A DNA stretch of 64,000 nt from Brooklawnia sp032229645 (GTDB lineage Bacteria; Actinomycetota; Actinomycetes; Propionibacteriales; Propionibacteriaceae): contig CAVRLB010000001.1 in NCBI GenBank assembly GCA_963722295.1, positions 682,001-746,000 of the forward strand, written 5' to 3'. How positions within the stretch are numbered: position 1 is the stretch's first letter; each line of letters starts with the position of its first letter. Positions 1 to 8,331 of the stretch are shown here, piece by piece. The notes under the pieces were generated by a model. The model was given only the letters and a program-made list of their open reading frames with translations, made no database searches and had not been told where the DNA came from. Made by a program: the position numbers and the translations under genes.

Positions 1-1554
1 CATTGCTCCACGAACCCGGATAGCCGTCCACCACACCATCAATCGCCTTGACGCCCTCCTGGCCCGCAACCTCCGACGACTGAGTCACCCTCACACCGGA
101 TTGTCTGGCCACATTCGTGGGCGTCCAAGAATCGTCGCCCACGGAGACATTCACCGAATCCGTCGACGATTCCCGGCCGTCCGAAACAGCCAACTCGAAC
201 ACATAGTCACCGCTCTGAACCGGAGTGAATGAAGGCGCAGCCGTGTCAGCACCACTCAACTCCACCGCAGGACCGGCAGTCTGCGTCCACGCATAGGTCA
301 ACGAATCCGCAGCATCAGGATCGCTGGACGCCGAGCCGTCCAGTCTCACGAGAGTTCCAACGGCATCGGACGAATCCGCTCCCGCGTTGGCGACCGGTGG
401 CCGATTGGCGGCGGATCCTCCCGGCGTACCCCAGGCCTCAAACTCGGCAAGACCCGCCCGCTCCGTACTAGCCGAAACCGAGCTGACGTCAAGCCGAACA
501 CTGGTGACCGCACGCGCCGGGAACGTGATCGTCGTCGCCGAACCATCATTCGCCAATGATGTCACCGGCACCGAACTACCATCCGAAAACACCAGCGTCC
601 CACCAGTGATCTGATCGTTACCGTTCGGACGATCAAACAAAACAACCCTGCTCAACGTCACCGGACCATCCCAGGTCAGCCTCACCCACGCTCCAACACC
701 ATCACCATCACTCGACCACTCATTGCTCCACGAACCCGGATAGCCGTCCACCACACCATCAATCGCCTTGACGCCCTCCTGGCCCGCAACCTCCGACGAC
801 TGAGTCACCCTCACACCGGATTGTCTGGCCACATTCGTGGGCGTCCAAGAATCGTCGCCCACGGAGACATTCACCGAATCCGTCGACGATTCCCGGCCGT
901 CCGAAACAGCCAACTCGAACACATAGTCACCGCTCTGAACCGGAGTGAATGAAGGCGCAGCCGTGTCAGCACCACTCAACTCCACCGCAGGACCGGCAGT
1001 CTGCGTCCACGCATAGGTCAACGAATCCGCAGCATCAGGATCGCTGGACGCCGAGCCGTCCAGTCTCACGAGAGTTCCAACGGCATCGGACGAATCCGCT
1101 CCCGCGTTGGCGACCGGTGGCCGATTGGCGGCGGATCCTCCCGGCGTACCCCAGGCCTCAAACTCGGCAAGACCCGCCCGCTCCGTACTAGCCGAAACCG
1201 AGCTGACGTCAAGCCGAACACTGGTGACCGCACGCGCCGGGAACGTGATCGTCGTCGCCGAACCATCATTCGCCAATGATGTCACCGGCACCGAACTACC
1301 ATCCGAAAACACCAGCGTCCCACCAGTGATCTGATCGTTACCGTTCGGACGATCAAACAAAACAACCCTGCTCAACGTCACCGGACCATCCCAGGTCAGC
1401 CTCACCCACGCTCCAACACCATCACCATCACTCGACCACTCATTGCTCCACGAACCCGGATAGCCGTCCACCACACCATCAATCGCCTTGACGCCCTCCT
1501 GGCCCGCAACCTCAGACGACTGAGTCACCCTCACACCGGATTGTCTGGCCACAT
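1..1554. repeat. 720-bp tandem repeat, about 2.16 copies
   Basis: Bases 1-720 and 721-1440 read identically, and 1441-1554 repeats the same unit with a single mismatch at 1513 before the sequences diverge near 1555. The period is 240 codons, so each unit keeps the frame of the deacetylase gene and adds one discoidin-like plus one PKD-like domain. The array continues past the window edge, so the copy number is unknown. Confidence 0.97.
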
Positions 1555-2734
1555 TTGTCAGCGGCGCGGCGGCCATTGTCACCGTGACGGAATCCGTGGA
1601 CGTTGCCTGACCGTCCGAAACGGTCAACTCGAAGGCATAATCGCCGGCCTCGATGGCAGCGAACGACGGCGCAGCAGTATCAGCACCACTCAAATCCACC
1701 GCAGGACCGGCAATCTGCGTCCACGAGTACGAGAGATCGTCGAGTCCTGATGAGCCGTTGCCGTCGAGGCTCACGCTCGTACCGGCGGTCACCGTTCGGT
1801 CGATGCCTGCGTTCGCAGCCACCGGACTGCCGTCGGTCGCGATGACATATTGGCGATGGAGCCAACCGGTGTTCCAGTAGCCGTCCCAGTCGATCGCGAT
1901 GTCGTGTTCGGCGTAGGTGGCGAAGGCACTGATCTTCCGGTCGAGGTCGTCACCGAAAACGTTCTGCGGCCAGTTCTCGTCGAGCATGAAATCGCCGTAA
2001 CCGAGGTAGCTGCCAAGAATGTGGTCGCGTGAATACGCGTCCGAGGCGTCGCGTGTCAGATATGCGACCGCGTGATGATCGTAGTGATCTCCATCGTTGC
2101 CGTAAGCGGTCAGATAGTCCTGGGCGCGCACCCAGGTGCTCTGCCTATCGCGCATCGCATCGAGCAGAGCAGTGCGCAGCGTGGCGGCGGTGTACGAGGC
2201 GCTGCCGTCGACAGCTGTGATGGTCGGGATGGCGCCGTTGAGGAGCCGGTAGAGACTCTGGTACCCGCGCGCGGCCGAGCCTGTGCCAAGCGGGAAGCCG
2301 TCGGGCAGTCGCATGAACACGACGGAGACATTCGGGGAGGCGTCGAGGGTGCGTAGCCGCACAGGATTACCGGCCAGCGAGACCTCACCGGTCGTCCAGC
2401 TGTCGGCCACACCTGCCATCTGCGCCAAGGCCGCTTCGGAGCCTCGCTCACGAGACAGCCAGTACTCCTCCACATCGCCGCTGTCGCCGGCCGTGACATA
2501 GACCGTCCGGACACAGCGTCCTTCGTCGATGTCGTGCAGCAGATCGGGGCTTTGGAAGAGCAGGTCATCGTCCTCGTGTGCGACGATCTGAACCGCTCCG
2601 CCGGAGCAATCGACACCTTCTGCGGCGGATGCCTGGGGCGCAGCAAGCACCCCCAGCGACGAGACCAGGACCGTGGTGGCAGACAACAATGCCAGACGGC
2701 GAGCATATGACGTTTGTTGGACTGTTCGACTCAA
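1..2734 (-). CDS. Secreted PIG-L family deacetylase with PKD and discoidin-like repeats (3' end beyond window)
   Basis: Open minus-strand frame of at least 911 codons running off the left edge. I place the start at a TTG (2734-2732) with a purine-rich GAAAG upstream, because it gives a typical signal peptide: a basic N-region, a hydrophobic core and an APQASAAE cleavage region about 38 residues in. The mature N-terminus has the PIG-L/LmbE metal-binding motif as AHEDDD (usual form AHPDD) and a later HYDHH motif, suggesting zinc-dependent N-deacetylation of an extracellular sugar or polymer. After about residue 300 come PKD/REJ-like beta domains (SYSWTQIAGP, VFELAVSDG) alternating with discoidin-like carbohydrate-binding domains (WSNEWSSDGDG). 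The tail repeats exactly every 240 residues. Substrate unknown; secretion and surface binding are inferred from the domains. Confidence 0.85.
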   Translation of the reverse strand, partial: MSRTVQQTSYARRLALLSATTVLVSSLGVLAAPQASAAEGVDCSGGAVQIVAHEDDDLLFQSPDLLHDIDEGRCVRTVYVTAGDSGDVEEYWLSRERGSEAALAQMAGVADSWTTGEVSLAGNPVRLRTLDASPNVSVVFMRLPDGFPLGTGSAARGYQSLYRLLNGAIPTITAVDGSASYTAATLRTALLDAMRDRQSTWVRAQDYLTAYGNDGDHYDHHAVAYLTRDASDAYSRDHILGSYLGYGDFMLDENWPQNVFGDDLDRKISAFATYAEHDIAIDWDGYWNTGWLHRQYVIATDGSPVAANAGIDRTVTAGTSVSLDGNGSSGLDDLSYSWTQIAGPAVDLSGADTAAPSFAAIEAGDYAFELTVSDGQATSTDSVTVTMAAAPLTNVARQSGVRVTQSSEVAGQEGVKAIDGVVDGYPGSWSNEWSSDGDGVGAWVRLTWDGPVTLSRVVLFDRPNGNDQITGGTLVFSDGSSVPVTSLANDGSATTITFPARAVTSVRLDVSSVSASTERAGLAEFEAWGTPGGSAANRPPVANAGADSSDAVGTLVRLDGSASSDPDAADSLTYAWTQTAGPAVELSGADTAAPSFTPVQSGDYVFELAVSDGRESSTDSVNVSVGDDSWTPTNVARQSGVRVTQSSEVAGQEGVKAIDGVVDGYPGSWSNEWSSDGDGVGAWVRLTWDGPVTLSRVVLFDRPNGNDQITGGTLVFSDGSSVPVTSLANDGSATTITFPARAVTSVRLDVSSVSASTERAGLAEFEAWGTPGGSAANRPPVANAGADSSDAVGTLVRLDGSASSDPDAADSLTYAWTQTAGPAVELSGADTAAPSFTPVQSGDYVFELAVSDGRESSTDSVNVSVGDDSWTPTNVARQSGVRVTQSSEVAGQEGVKAIDGVVDGYPGSWSN

Positions 2735-2931
2735 GATGAACTTTCGGCCTGAAGAAGCGGATGCGCATAGAGGACAGCTGCCACCTTTGGAATACGACTC
2801 AAGGATGGCTACTACAGGCCGGGAGTCTAGCATCGGGCCAGTCGTGTCGCCAAACACTAGGCAGAACAGCAACGGAGCAGCGCTAACGAACAGCGCCAGC
2901 TAACAGCAGCGTCACAGACGCGACAGAACAC

Positions 2932-2968
2932 CAGAACCTCGCGCAGCAGGTCGCTGAACGAGGTTCTG
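2932..2968. other. Inverted repeat in the intergenic region 2735-2982
   Basis: CAGAACCTCG (2932-2941) and CGAGGTTCTG (2959-2968) are perfect inverted arms around a 17-base spacer. The 248-bp gap lies between the divergent deacetylase gene and the HTH gene, so both promoters should be here. No T-tract follows, so an operator or recombination site is as likely as a terminator. I saw no other convincing element in this gap. Confidence 0.4.
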
Positions 2969-2982
2969 ATAAGGACATCTAA

Positions 2983-3516
2983 GTGGTCCTCCGTAGAAGC
3001 CTCTCAAACCCCTCCACTCCACTCAGATCACTCATCACCCGTAGTCAACGCACGACGCACTCCTCCGCCGCTCACCCTGAACGACCCCCCCGACGCGATC
3101 AGCGCGGCCCAGTCGCAACCCAAGCACTCAAATCTCAAACTCGTTTGAGCTACCCGCAACGTCAGAAGCTCCTCGACGCCTGCGCGTCCGGGATGCCCGT
3201 GAAGCAGATCGCCGAACGCTTCGGAGTCCATCGAACCACCATCACCAAGATCGTCACTAGCGCCGGAGTCAAGGTGCGCAGCAAGCCACTCGCGTCCTCC
3301 ACCCGTGATGAAGCTCGCCATCTGTACAACAGCGGCCGGAGCCTCGCCCAGGTGGCGGAGCAGTTGGGCGTCAGCGCCAGTGCCGTGCGCAGCGCGGTGC
3401 TCGTTGCTGGCGGCACGCTACGGCCGGCAGGAGGGTCCACGCGAAACCGCGCCCACGGTGACGCCGCCGCGTCAGCGCGCTCGACCCGCAGGCCGACGAG
3501 ACAGCTGTTGGTGTAG
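2983..3516 (+). CDS. Double helix-turn-helix protein resembling a serine-recombinase C-terminus
   Basis: The frame opens at GTG 2983, but the first 50 or so residues are low-complexity and a later start is likely (TTG near 3145, just before SYPQRQKLLD). Two HTH units follow: one around VKQIAERFGVHRTTITKI and one around LAQVAEQLGVSASAVRSA. This tandem arrangement is what follows the catalytic domain in many actinobacterial serine recombinases, but no catalytic N-terminus is present. It is either a stand-alone DNA-binding protein or a recombinase remnant. The natural C-terminus probably ends near RPAGGSTR; the last codons run through a dispersed repeat (3435-3460), suggesting a lost stop codon. 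Confidence 0.6.
   Translation: MVLRRSLSNPSTPLRSLITRSQRTTHSSAAHPERPPRRDQRGPVATQALKSQTRLSYPQRQKLLDACASGMPVKQIAERFGVHRTTITKIVTSAGVKVRSKPLASSTRDEARHLYNSGRSLAQVAEQLGVSASAVRSAVLVAGGTLRPAGGSTRNRAHGDAAASARSTRRPTRQLLV
3435..3460. repeat. Dispersed convergent-junction repeat, copy A
   Basis: Contains GTCCACGCGAAACCGCGCCC, very close to copy B at 6384-6436. It lies at the 3' end of the HTH frame, ahead of a minus-strand gene, so it sits between convergent transcripts like the other copies. Confidence 0.6.
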
Positions 3517-3596
3517 CAGGCGAGGCACGCGGGTCAGACGCACGACGTGCAGTCGGTGACGGTGGTCGCCATGGGCGAGCCCTTCGGACATGAGAA

Positions 3597-3625
3597 ACCG
3601 GCCGGGAGTCCGTCTCCCGGCCGGT
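3597..3625. terminator. Strong hairpin between convergent genes
   Basis: ACCGGCCGGGAG and CTCCCGGCCGGT form a perfect 12-bp stem with a 5-base loop (3609-3613). It lies between the plus-strand HTH gene (ends 3516) and the minus-strand gene ending at 3706, so it could serve both. No clear T-run is present. Confidence 0.65.
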
Positions 3626-3705
3626 GCTCAGCGTCGCGGCTCTGCCGCGTTGGTTGATCTGGGGCGTGGCGACTCTTCCCCGTGCGCCACGCCCCAGACG
3701 TTCTG

Positions 3706-3972
3706 CTACCTGCCGACCTGCATCTTGATGCGGGTGCCCTCGTTGATGAGTTGGGCGTAGTCGGTCAGTTCGGCATCGGAGATCGTCCCGCCGAGCCGAG
3801 ACCACTCGCGCCGGAGCGCGGCCTTGACCTCGTTGACGGGGCGTCCCTTGTACTGACGGCCCAGCCGATCGAACATCTTCTGGTAGTCGTCGGCGACGTC
3901 GCGCACCGCGCCCTGAACCATGCGGTTCAGGTCACGTTCCCAGTTGCCGTTCATCTTGATCTCGATCCCCAT
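3706..3972 (-). CDS. Small hypothetical protein, 88 aa
   Basis: A complete frame starting at ATG 3972, one base from the stop of the gene upstream (3974), so the two are translationally coupled. The product is mostly helical and charged (NWERDLNRMVQGAVRDVADD, DAELTDYAQLINEGTRI) with no membrane segment. No family recognised. Similar small proteins occur in actinobacterial accessory regions, so a DNA- or RNA-associated accessory role is possible but unproven. Confidence 0.65.
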   Translation of the reverse strand: MGIEIKMNGNWERDLNRMVQGAVRDVADDYQKMFDRLGRQYKGRPVNEVKAALRREWSRLGGTISDAELTDYAQLINEGTRIKMQVGR

Positions 3973-3973
3973 G

Positions 3974-4183
3974 TCACACCTGCTGGGTGATCGTGGTGTC
4001 GGGATGGCGCTGGGCTGTGGATTCCTTGACGAAGCGGCCGGTGATCGTCGAGCGATTGACCGCCGTCTTGTTGGAAGTACCCCGACCGACGGTCTCGGTC
4101 GAGGTGACGCGCGGGCTCCGACGGGCCGTCGAAGCCTTCACGAAGCGCCCGGTCCGAGCGCTCCTACTTACTGTTCGTGCCAT
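3974..4183 (-). CDS. Small basic protein with duplicated TGRFVK motif, 69 aa
   Basis: The start is set at ATG 4183 because a good AGGAG lies just upstream; the frame opens further upstream without a ribosome site. The protein is Arg/Thr/Ser-rich with an internal duplication: TGRFVKASTARRSP near the N-terminus and TGRFVKESTAQRHP near the C-terminus, separated by about 30 residues. A basic, probably nucleic-acid-binding small protein; function unknown. It forms a two-gene unit with the 88-aa protein downstream. Confidence 0.65.
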   Translation of the reverse strand: MARTVSRSARTGRFVKASTARRSPRVTSTETVGRGTSNKTAVNRSTITGRFVKESTAQRHPDTTITQQV

Positions 4184-4396
4184 GGTGGCACTCCTAACTG
4201 AGCCGAAGCCCGTATGGAGCACAACGCCATGGGAGCGCTAGGGTTGGGATCTCTAGCGCCAACTAGACCCGTCGCCCTGAGCGGTCCCCCCTGGGATTGC
4301 CCAGGGCTTCGGTGCTCACGGCGAAGTCTAGTTGTTGACGCCGACAAGAACTACGTCGTTGTAGTTCGAGGCTGGGTCACTCGCTAGCCTTCCAGT

Positions 4397-5405
4397 GTGA
4401 ACGCAAAGGACGAGCCCGGCGAACCCGTGGTTCTTGACGACGGGGTTCGTCGGGAACTCACCCCCGAGGAACGCGAGCAACTGGGCCGGCTCGCAGACAG
4501 CCTGGGGAACCTCATCGCACCGAAGGTGGGTTTCAAGCTCCCGAACATCGTGGACACCAGCGCCTTCACCAAGGTCGTCGCGGACGCCGCGAAGTTCTCC
4601 TCTTTCGTCTTGCCTGGGTCCACGTTCAAGAACATCCCGGCGCTGACGGGTATCGCGGGTCTACAGGCGAAGATTCTCGACTCTCTGCGATCTGCGCTGG
4701 ACTTCCAGGGCGCCTGGATGAAGGGGATCGGCCTCCTCAACAGCGACATCTTCAAGACCCACGCCGCGACACAAGCAGGATTCGCGGAGCTGGGCGCGAT
4801 GCTGACGAAGAGCGTCGACTTCGGGGTTTTCGCCAAAGTCGGGCAGCAGTTCGCCGAGCAGCAGTCGACGTGGCTGAAGACCCTCGCACCGACGCTCGCA
4901 CGGTTGAGGGAGTCCTTCTATCCGCCCAACCTTCGCAGCATCAAGGACTTGGAGTTCGAGGAGGTGGAGGAGGTCGTGCTGGCCGACGGCATCGCGCTCT
5001 ACGGCCTGCCTCGGGTCACCGTGTCGGAGGCGATCATTCGGGCCGAGAGCGCAGCGAAGCGGCGCGAGATTCTGGGCCGTCGCTGGCGGACCATCTCAGC
5101 TGACGGCGTACTTTGGCAAGAACCGCTACCTCTACACGCCCGACAAGAAGGGCAATCGAACGACCGACGCATATGACGAGTTCAACGTCAGGCAGTTCGT
5201 GGCCTTCGCCCCCATGTGGCAGACCTATCAACAGTTCTGGGTGACCGACGGGGACGCCATCCCCACGACCTTCAGCCGTAACGCCACGGCGCACGCGGTA
5301 AGCAGACGCCAGTTCAGCCGACGCAACGCCATGCAGGCGTTGATGTTCGCTACGAGTCTCCTCTACTTCTTCGATGAGCAGGCTTCGCGAGTCGCGAACG
5401 GATGA
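4397..5405 (+). pseudogene. Hypothetical protein broken by a frameshift near 5095, possibly with an internal deletion
   Basis: The first frame starts at GTG 4397 and reads sensibly to GRRWRTISAD near 5090. The natural continuation (TAYFGKNRYLYTPDKK to FFDEQASRVANG, stop 5403-5405) lies in another frame. From memory of similar actinobacterial proteins, which carry some 40 more residues between these two blocks, I infer a small out-of-frame deletion rather than a one-base error. The N-terminal half has hydrophobic and amphipathic stretches but no clear signal peptide. No function known. Confidence 0.6.
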
Positions 5406-5489
5406 GTGCGGCAATCCCTCCGCCCACCGATCCACCCCGCGATGCACGATGAACCCTTTTGGGCCAGACTCGGTCAAGGAGGTGGCTCT

Positions 5490-6347
5490 ATGACCATGAA
5501 GTCCTCGGGACTGTCAACGCCACAGTGGGAGGTCCTGCAATGGGTGGCCGACGGCTGCCCCTACGGCACCAAGCATGACAAGCCCACAGCCAAGACCAGC
5601 GCCCAAGCACTAGCCAACCGTGGGCTGGTGACCATCAAACGAGGCAAAGCCGGCTGGCGCGCCAGCATGACCGAGAAGGGCGCTGAGTGTCTCCGGCTGC
5701 GACGCTACCCCCTCCCAGAGCCACCGAACGACACCGTCGAGCTGGACCTCGGCGCCCCAAAGGAGACGACCCCCAGGAAGCGGCGCGATCGGCCGAGCAC
5801 AGGCGCTCGCGTGGTCATGAGCGCCAACAGCGAGGCTCTGGATGCCGAGGTGGTCCGCAGAATCCTGGCGACAGACCCACGCTTCAATGTGCCTGCCTCA
5901 GTCCAGAAGAAGCTCAAGCTCAACACGGACATCGTCTACAAGCAGGAGGTCGACATGAAGTTCGAGGTCAAGATCACCCGCGTGCAGGTAGCGACCAGAT
6001 ACGTCACGGCCACGGACCAGGAGGCCGCCGCCGAGAAGATCCGCGCACAGATGGAAGAGAATCCCTACCGGATGTACGCAAACTACGAGACGGTCGGCAC
6101 CGAGATCGAGGTCACTCGCGTCGAGGAGCAGCGCACCGTCACTCCGCTCCAGATCGATCGCGAGGGACCGCTACTGATCTCATTGGCCGACGCAGCTCGA
6201 GCGACCGGCATCAGCTATAGCCAACTGGGCCAGCTAGCCGCCCAAGGCGGCATCGAGCAGGTAAAGGTGGGCAGCAGGCGCTACCTCAAGCGAAAGTCGC
6301 TCCTGGAGTTCATCGATCGGAACACGCACAGGGGCTGGGCGTACTGA
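5490..6347 (+). CDS. Hypothetical protein with N-terminal winged-helix-like and C-terminal excisionase-like HTH
   Basis: ATG 5490 is preferred over the upstream frame opening (5406) because AAGGAGG precedes it. Residues 1-75 (TPQWEVLQWVADG, ALANRGLVTIKRG) look like a winged-helix module. Roughly 150-220 form a beta-alpha-beta domain (KFEVKITRVQVATRYVTATD). The last 55 residues (ISLADAARATGISYSQLGQL, KVGSRRYLKRKSLLEFI) match excisionase/MerR-type HTH domains. A DNA-binding regulator or element-maintenance protein is likely. The specific role is unknown. Confidence 0.65.
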   Translation: MTMKSSGLSTPQWEVLQWVADGCPYGTKHDKPTAKTSAQALANRGLVTIKRGKAGWRASMTEKGAECLRLRRYPLPEPPNDTVELDLGAPKETTPRKRRDRPSTGARVVMSANSEALDAEVVRRILATDPRFNVPASVQKKLKLNTDIVYKQEVDMKFEVKITRVQVATRYVTATDQEAAAEKIRAQMEENPYRMYANYETVGTEIEVTRVEEQRTVTPLQIDREGPLLISLADAARATGISYSQLGQLAAQGGIEQVKVGSRRYLKRKSLLEFIDRNTHRGWAY

Positions 6348-6383
6348 CCGAGCCTCGCGCAGACAGCAACAGTCGTCTCGGGA

Positions 6384-6436
6384 GTCCGCGCGAAACCGCG
6401 CCCATGCTTGACCTCACCGAGGGACGAAGCTAGCTA
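6384..6436. repeat. Dispersed convergent-junction repeat, copy B
   Basis: GTCCGCGCGAAACCGCGCCC is followed by ATGCTTGACC and a GACGAAGCTAG tail that runs into the stop codon of the minus-strand gene at 6434. Head and tail both match copy C (8281-8331). GCGCG-AAAC-CGCGC can form a small hairpin. Confidence 0.7.
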
Positions 6437-7345
6437 GCATGCCCTGAGCTGGATTTCGGCAACCACGGCGTCGAGGTCGTAGCCGGGTCGAACATAGACC
6501 AGTTCCACCCCGTTCCGCTTGCAGAGTCCAAGCTTGCGGGCGTCGCGCTTCTGGACCGCTTCGTACGCCTCCGGGCCACCGAAGAAGTCAACCGGTCCAT
6601 CATGCTGCGCGCCTTGGAACTCAACACCGACGGCTATCTCCGGTAGGTAGACGTCGAGGTGCTGGCGTCCGAGCCACTCTGGGGACGCGTGCTGCTCCAC
6701 CGTCTGCTCCGGGAAAGCGTCGCGTAGTTCATAGAAGAGTCGTGTCTCGGACAACCAGCCCTCACCGACGCGCGGCAACCCATCATCCTCGCGGACCATG
6801 TTCTCGGCCTTGCGCGCCAGCGTGCGACAGTAGTTCACGAAGTGCGCCGCCTTGGAGAACTCGTAGTGCGTCAGGTCGAGTCCCTTTGATGCGTGGAAGC
6901 CCGCCGCCGAACCTACGTAGACCGAGTATGGGCGTTTCGGCGACATCCTGGACCAAACAAGGAGGCGCTCCACCCGGTCACCTTCATCCACGTCTGCGAC
7001 CAAGAGCCCTGCCGCGCGCCGGACATGCTCGATGTGCTCTCGCCCGTATGTGGTGATGCGCGGCCCCAGCAGTGCCAGAGCGTCGGCGGCGGTGTAGGGC
7101 AGGCCAGCGGCGACCTTCAACGACAACAGACGCTCGGTTTGGAACGAAGCCCGTCCGAGATTCGGCGGCGGGTACATCTCGACAGCCTCCCGGTAGCGAC
7201 CCATCAGGGTCAGAGCGTCAGCGGCCCACCATCGCGCGTACCAATTGTCGTCCTCCGGGCCAGCGTCGGCCAACAGCCGTCTGATGTGTTCGAAGGTCTG
7301 CGCCGGACGAAGCGTCAAGACATCCTCCGGGACGAAGACTGTCAT
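6434..7345 (-). CDS. Predicted PD-(D/E)XK nuclease-like protein
   Basis: 303 aa from ATG 7345. The N-terminal two thirds is helical and TPR-like (WWAADALTLMGRYREAVEMY). The C-terminal 110 residues look like a Vsr/restriction-type PD-(D/E)XK fold: SETRLFYEL supplies an early acidic residue, and LDVYLPE followed by VGVEFQG fits the D...ExQ catalytic pattern. A final strand VELVYVRPGY completes the fold. A DNA-cleaving or repair role is inferred. It stands convergent to 5490-6347 and divergent from the frameshifted gene at 7423, inside a run of orphan defence-like genes. Confidence 0.65.
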   Translation of the reverse strand: MTVFVPEDVLTLRPAQTFEHIRRLLADAGPEDDNWYARWWAADALTLMGRYREAVEMYPPPNLGRASFQTERLLSLKVAAGLPYTAADALALLGPRITTYGREHIEHVRRAAGLLVADVDEGDRVERLLVWSRMSPKRPYSVYVGSAAGFHASKGLDLTHYEFSKAAHFVNYCRTLARKAENMVREDDGLPRVGEGWLSETRLFYELRDAFPEQTVEQHASPEWLGRQHLDVYLPEIAVGVEFQGAQHDGPVDFFGGPEAYEAVQKRDARKLGLCKRNGVELVYVRPGYDLDAVVAEIQLRAC

Positions 7346-7422
7346 CGACCAGTTCGAGGTTGGGCGCCGTGCATGAGCTTAGTCTCGCCCATTCTGTCCT
7401 CCCCATTTGGGAGGATGGCCCC

Positions 7423-8275
7423 ATGCAAGATGAAGACTGGCTGGTGGATGAGGCCGGTACCCCCGACTCGGTGTGGGGATCGGTTGTGCTCAAGCGAAGC
7501 CTCAACCAAGACCTCGTACGGCGGGCGCAAGACGGCAAGCTCAACGAACGTGACCTCGACATCGCACTGAGCCTGACGACCTTTGTTCACGACGAGTACC
7601 AAGAGTTTGGGACCAGCGGCCACAACGTGTTGGATGATAAGGACATCGCCGTCGCTCAACGTGCTCTCGTCGTGGTGCTTGCACGGCTAGGCATCCCGTT
7701 CAGTCTGCCATGGCACGACTTCACCAAGTTCAAGGCTTACTGGCTCAAGAACAATGGGTACGGCAGTTGGCAGGCGCGACGAGAGATTCTGGCAGGCTTC
7801 TTCGACCCGGTGTTCGAGGCACTGGAGAAAACTACTCGAAGGCGGCACGGGCGGCGTTGTCGAAGCCATCTCGCCGCACGCCGTTACAGGATGGCCACGC
7901 GTAGACCTTGAACTGGCAGCGCTGCGTGAGAGGTTCGGCACCGCCCGCACGTCACCGGACTACCGCGATGTGGGCAACAGGTGTGTGGCAGTTCTGGAAG
8001 CAGTCGGTGAGGTGGTCTACAACCAAGAGAAACACCTGCGCGAAGGCGAAGAAGTTCCGTCCCGTGAGAAGTCGAAGCAGCGCCTGGAGCGCTACGTCGA
8101 AGACTCGCTCGCTGGCAAAGAGAACGCCAAGGTGCGCGGCCTGGCGACCAAGGTCATCGAACTAGCCCACAGCATCAAGCACCAGACTGAGCCCACACGC
8201 CGAGACTCGGGCATAGCCGCCGACGCCACCGTGTTGCTCGTGAACATCCTGCGGCGGGCAGAGCAGGACTTCTAG
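7423..8275 (+). pseudogene. Abi-like hypothetical protein, frameshifted at 7828-7831
   Basis: Starts at ATG 7423 after GGGAGG. The frame reads to FDPVFEALEK and then leaves the natural sequence; the continuation LLEGGTGGVVEAI to NILRRAEQDF is in the next frame up to the stop at 8273-8275. Removing one A from the AAAA run at 7828-7831 restores a single 283-aa protein. The layout (helical N-half, helical C-terminal HSIKHQTEPTRRDSGIAADA) resembles abortive-infection family proteins in general form, but I cannot assign a family. The change may be a sequencing error. Confidence 0.6.
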
Positions 8276-8280
8276 CCATG

Positions 8281-8331
8281 GGGTCCGCCCGAAACCGCAC
8301 CCGTGCCTGACGTCGCCGCGCGACGAGGCTA
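8281..8331. repeat. Dispersed convergent-junction repeat, copy C
   Basis: GGGTCCGCCCGAAACCGCAC, then CCGTGCCTGACGTCGCCG and a GACGAGGCTAG tail ending in the stop codon of the minus-strand PIN-like gene. Same layout as copy B, between the convergent genes ending at 8275 and 8329. Confidence 0.7.

Noticed and set aside
1..3000. Left attachment site of the ICE as a copy of the ssrA 3' end
   Set aside because: I looked for the GGAATTGAACCCGCGTCC-type sequence in the left part and found no copy. Serine integrase cores are only a few bases, so the left end cannot be placed from this window.
5687..6220. Alternative-frame 177-codon frame inside 5490-6347
   Set aside because: It is Arg/His/Gly-rich shadow sequence with no ribosome site, unlike the inner gene of the methyltransferase.
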